DNA from: Pseudorasbora parva
Taxonomy: Eukaryota > Chordata > Actinopteri > Cypriniformes > Gobionidae
Direction: 5' to 3'
Length of the DNA: 64,000 bases
Assembly (NCBI RefSeq): GCF_024679245.1
Contig: NC_090178.1
Location: forward strand, 16,683,713-16,747,712
Every line of letters starts with the position of its first letter. The stretch's first letter is position 1. Both the position numbers and the translations under genes were made by a program. Below are positions 61,791 to 64,000 of the stretch, piece by piece. The notes under the pieces were generated by a model, which made no database searches, had not been told where the DNA came from, and saw only the letters and a list, made by a program, of their open reading frames with translations.

Positions 61791-64000
61791 ACACAAATGT
61801 TCTAACTAGGAAAACTGCTATACATACAAAAACAGATAATCCACTTCACTTCTCCTTGATGCTACAGCTTGTGTTTCCTTCTGCATGGATTATGTAAAAT
61901 CCAATTTAGTGCTGTGCAACAGATTAAGGATGATTGAGGATATCTGCATGGGGCAAATGGACTAACACAACGGATCGATGATAACAAGATAATTGGCCAT
62001 TAAGATAAGGGAACCAAAGGGCAATTTGTTTAGTGAGCGAAGTATGCAAAAGAGACAGGAGAGCTAGATTCTACGTTCTATTGGATTGGCGAATGTCATG
62101 ATGTAGTGGCTATCATCAGATCAAGCTCAGTTTTAAATTTAACATTGTCTGGGGTGTCTCTGTATTTTCTACTGCGCAAGACGTGTGATCAACGAACATT
62201 ATTCGAATAACTCTGTACGCAATTGGACAGTCCTTCAATCCATCAGACCACAAGAGGAGTGATCAACAGGCAACAACCCATTGTTTCTCTATCTGTCATT
62301 GTTAAACCCACCCATAGCGTGCCAGATGGATAAGCCAGTCTGTGATTGGTTCCCGCAAGAGGGAAACAGAAGCAGTAGAAATTAATGTACAGGTTGCCAG
62401 ATGAAATGAAATCAGATCAGGCTAGGTTTACATGGGAATCCAAAGGGGTCAGATATACACTCTTGTATAAATGATATTGATTTTTAAATTAAACAAATTC
62501 ACCATGTATCACCAGTAAAACATTGAGTAATTTGTACATCTTTACAAACAGTCTTTCTTTTATAGTCTTTATTCTAAGCTCATGGTCGTCTGTCTCTCAT
62601 GAATAGCCCTTACCCCTCCCCAGGTGCCCTGACCTAGTTGGGAGAAACCTCCTGGAATCACAAGTCAGTTTAGCAGTCATTTTTCATCGCCACTTTCAGG
62701 TCTCACTGGGAAAGAGAACAGCTTGACCAGTGTCCTTGGCTTCAAATGAAGGATTTCCCATTAAGGTGAATGGATGATTTTTTTTTTATTAGACGAGTGT
62801 CTCGTTGTAGCCATATCTAGAGATATTGTAGAGACCGGGATAGGTTAAAATTCACTGATATATTTTCTGAATGCCTGTTATGTATCTTTATTGTTAACAA
62901 TTAATTTGTACATGTTTAAATACAATTTAAAAAGTTTTGACCTTGTAATGTTATAGTAAAGTATCTCTTTTGGAGTCGACTCCCCATCACTATGAAACGC
63001 ACTCGAAGTAAAATAACTGGCTGTAGCATCATTTTTCAGAGAAAAGTGAACAGTATGTTTGAAGATATTTAGGAAACATGATATGGTATTTTTAAGCTTT
63101 AGTACAAATTCTACTAAACATACAGTACCTTTAATGTGCCAATCAGAACATATCTAGCAGCTATCCAGAAAACCCTAGCAACTAAATGACAAAGCATGGC
63201 AACTGCCCAAAAGCCACAATACCCCAACATTGTGTTGATGGGTTTTATACAGCTAATCATTTCATACTCTTTAAGAAACAAACATTCTAGTAGTAGTGTT
63301 TTTATTTATTGCTAACTTTTTGGGGGGTGATTGTTCAGGTGCTCTTCTCACGGGTTACTAAGGGGATTTGGTTGGTGTTTTCTAGTTGGGTTTTGAAAGT
63401 TGCTGGACTCCTCTGCTGACAGTTGTTCCAGACATTAACATACCCTTAGTCAAAATAGTCTCAGGAAGTGCTTCTTTATTTCAAATACGTCTGCGTCTGT
63501 GCTTTCCACGGTGAGCTATGTGACTGGAAGAGCAGCATTTGGAAAACATAGTTAATGTTTCCATCCTCAACAGTGATGTGTGGCCCGTGAGCCAAAACAG
63601 TTTTTCTGTAAATTGATAAGAAGTTTAGGAAGAGCTGGTCTGTTTGATGTAGCACAAAGAAGACATAGCTGAAGACAACGACGTGCTGTTGTATTAATTA
63701 TTATATTTTTTGCAGGTCGTGTGTGATCTGTTTTAGTAGCTACAGAAGTCGCTATAGATACCAATAAGACTTTTTTGTTATAAAAACTTGTTCAAACCGG
63801 TCACAAACTTTCACCATTGACCTTTCAGCAGACCTTTCAGCAAGATGCATGCAGTTCTGTTTATTAACCACTAGAGTGCAAAAAGTAACAGACTGCAGCT
63901 TTAACCTTATCATTATTGTTGAAAACAGTTGTGCTGCTTAAATCTGCAGTCTGTATGTTTTCCCTCTTTGTCGCCATCTGTGTTTGAACCCTGAAATTGT
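61791..64000. other. Intergenic stretch to window end
   Basis: No supported gene; the frame at 63567-63764 has no domain. The last 60 bp ('ctgcagtctgtatgttttcc', 'gtcgccatctgtgtttgaa') resemble the start of an interspersed fish repeat that runs off the window. Confidence 0.4.

Overview
The window looks like nuclear DNA of a teleost, most likely a cyprinid. It is AT-rich and intron/intergenic-like. It is full of dinucleotide microsatellites, Tc1/mariner copies, a DIRS-type retroelement and many short TTAA-bounded DNA transposons of the kind abundant in carp and zebrafish genomes. There is no sign of bacterial or organelle organisation: no operons, Shine-Dalgarno sites or CRISPR. The species call is inference from repeat families, not from a marker gene.

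Only one host protein gene is convincing: a single-exon, 149-residue FRAT/GBP-family gene (GSK-3-binding regulator of Wnt/beta-catenin signalling) at 42972-43421 (+). It has a GC-rich coding region, an in-context start codon and a polyadenylation signal at 44184. Almost everything else that reads open is a transposon remnant or a translated microsatellite.

Layout. 1-4.4 kb: a non-autonomous TIR element (162-842), then unassigned DNA. 4.4-6 kb: a full-length but frameshifted Tc1-like element (DD34E). 6.5-6.9 kb: a 71-bp tandem array. 8.1-10.7 kb: a MITE-like region and a TTAA element. 13.4 kb: a near-perfect hairpin. 14.7-15.9 kb: a TTAA element carrying a second copy of the 162-842 family. 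18.5-20.1 kb: remains of two different Tc1-like families joined end to end, between microsatellites. 21.2-23.5 kb: a fold-back element sharing its TTAA with a second element that is split by a Tc1-like (DD37E-spaced) transposon. 24.2-25.3 and 34.9-35.9 kb: two copies of an element whose second copy keeps a THAP-like C2CH zinc-finger reading frame. 27.2-28.1, 37.3-37.8 and 59.6-60.1 kb: three copies of an element carrying a RecQ-like helicase fragment, two with imperfect 9-bp flanking duplications. 31-34.6 kb: fold-back TTAA elements. 43 kb: the FRAT gene. 44.6 kb: a short MITE. 46.9-47.7 kb: another TTAA element. 49.8-51.9 kb: an internally deleted DIRS element with terminal repeats and an internal complementary region, inserted in a 49-bp tandem array. 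52.4-53 kb: a degenerate minisatellite. 54.3-56.2 kb: a large TIR element of unknown class. 61.1-61.8 kb: GGAC/GATA microsatellites and a tRNA-derived SINE-like segment.

No gene here forms a pathway with another. The biology on show is layered transposon insertion around one isolated Wnt-regulator gene. The most interesting signals are non-autonomous elements that carry fragments of recognisable protein domains (THAP-like finger, RecQ-like motif I).
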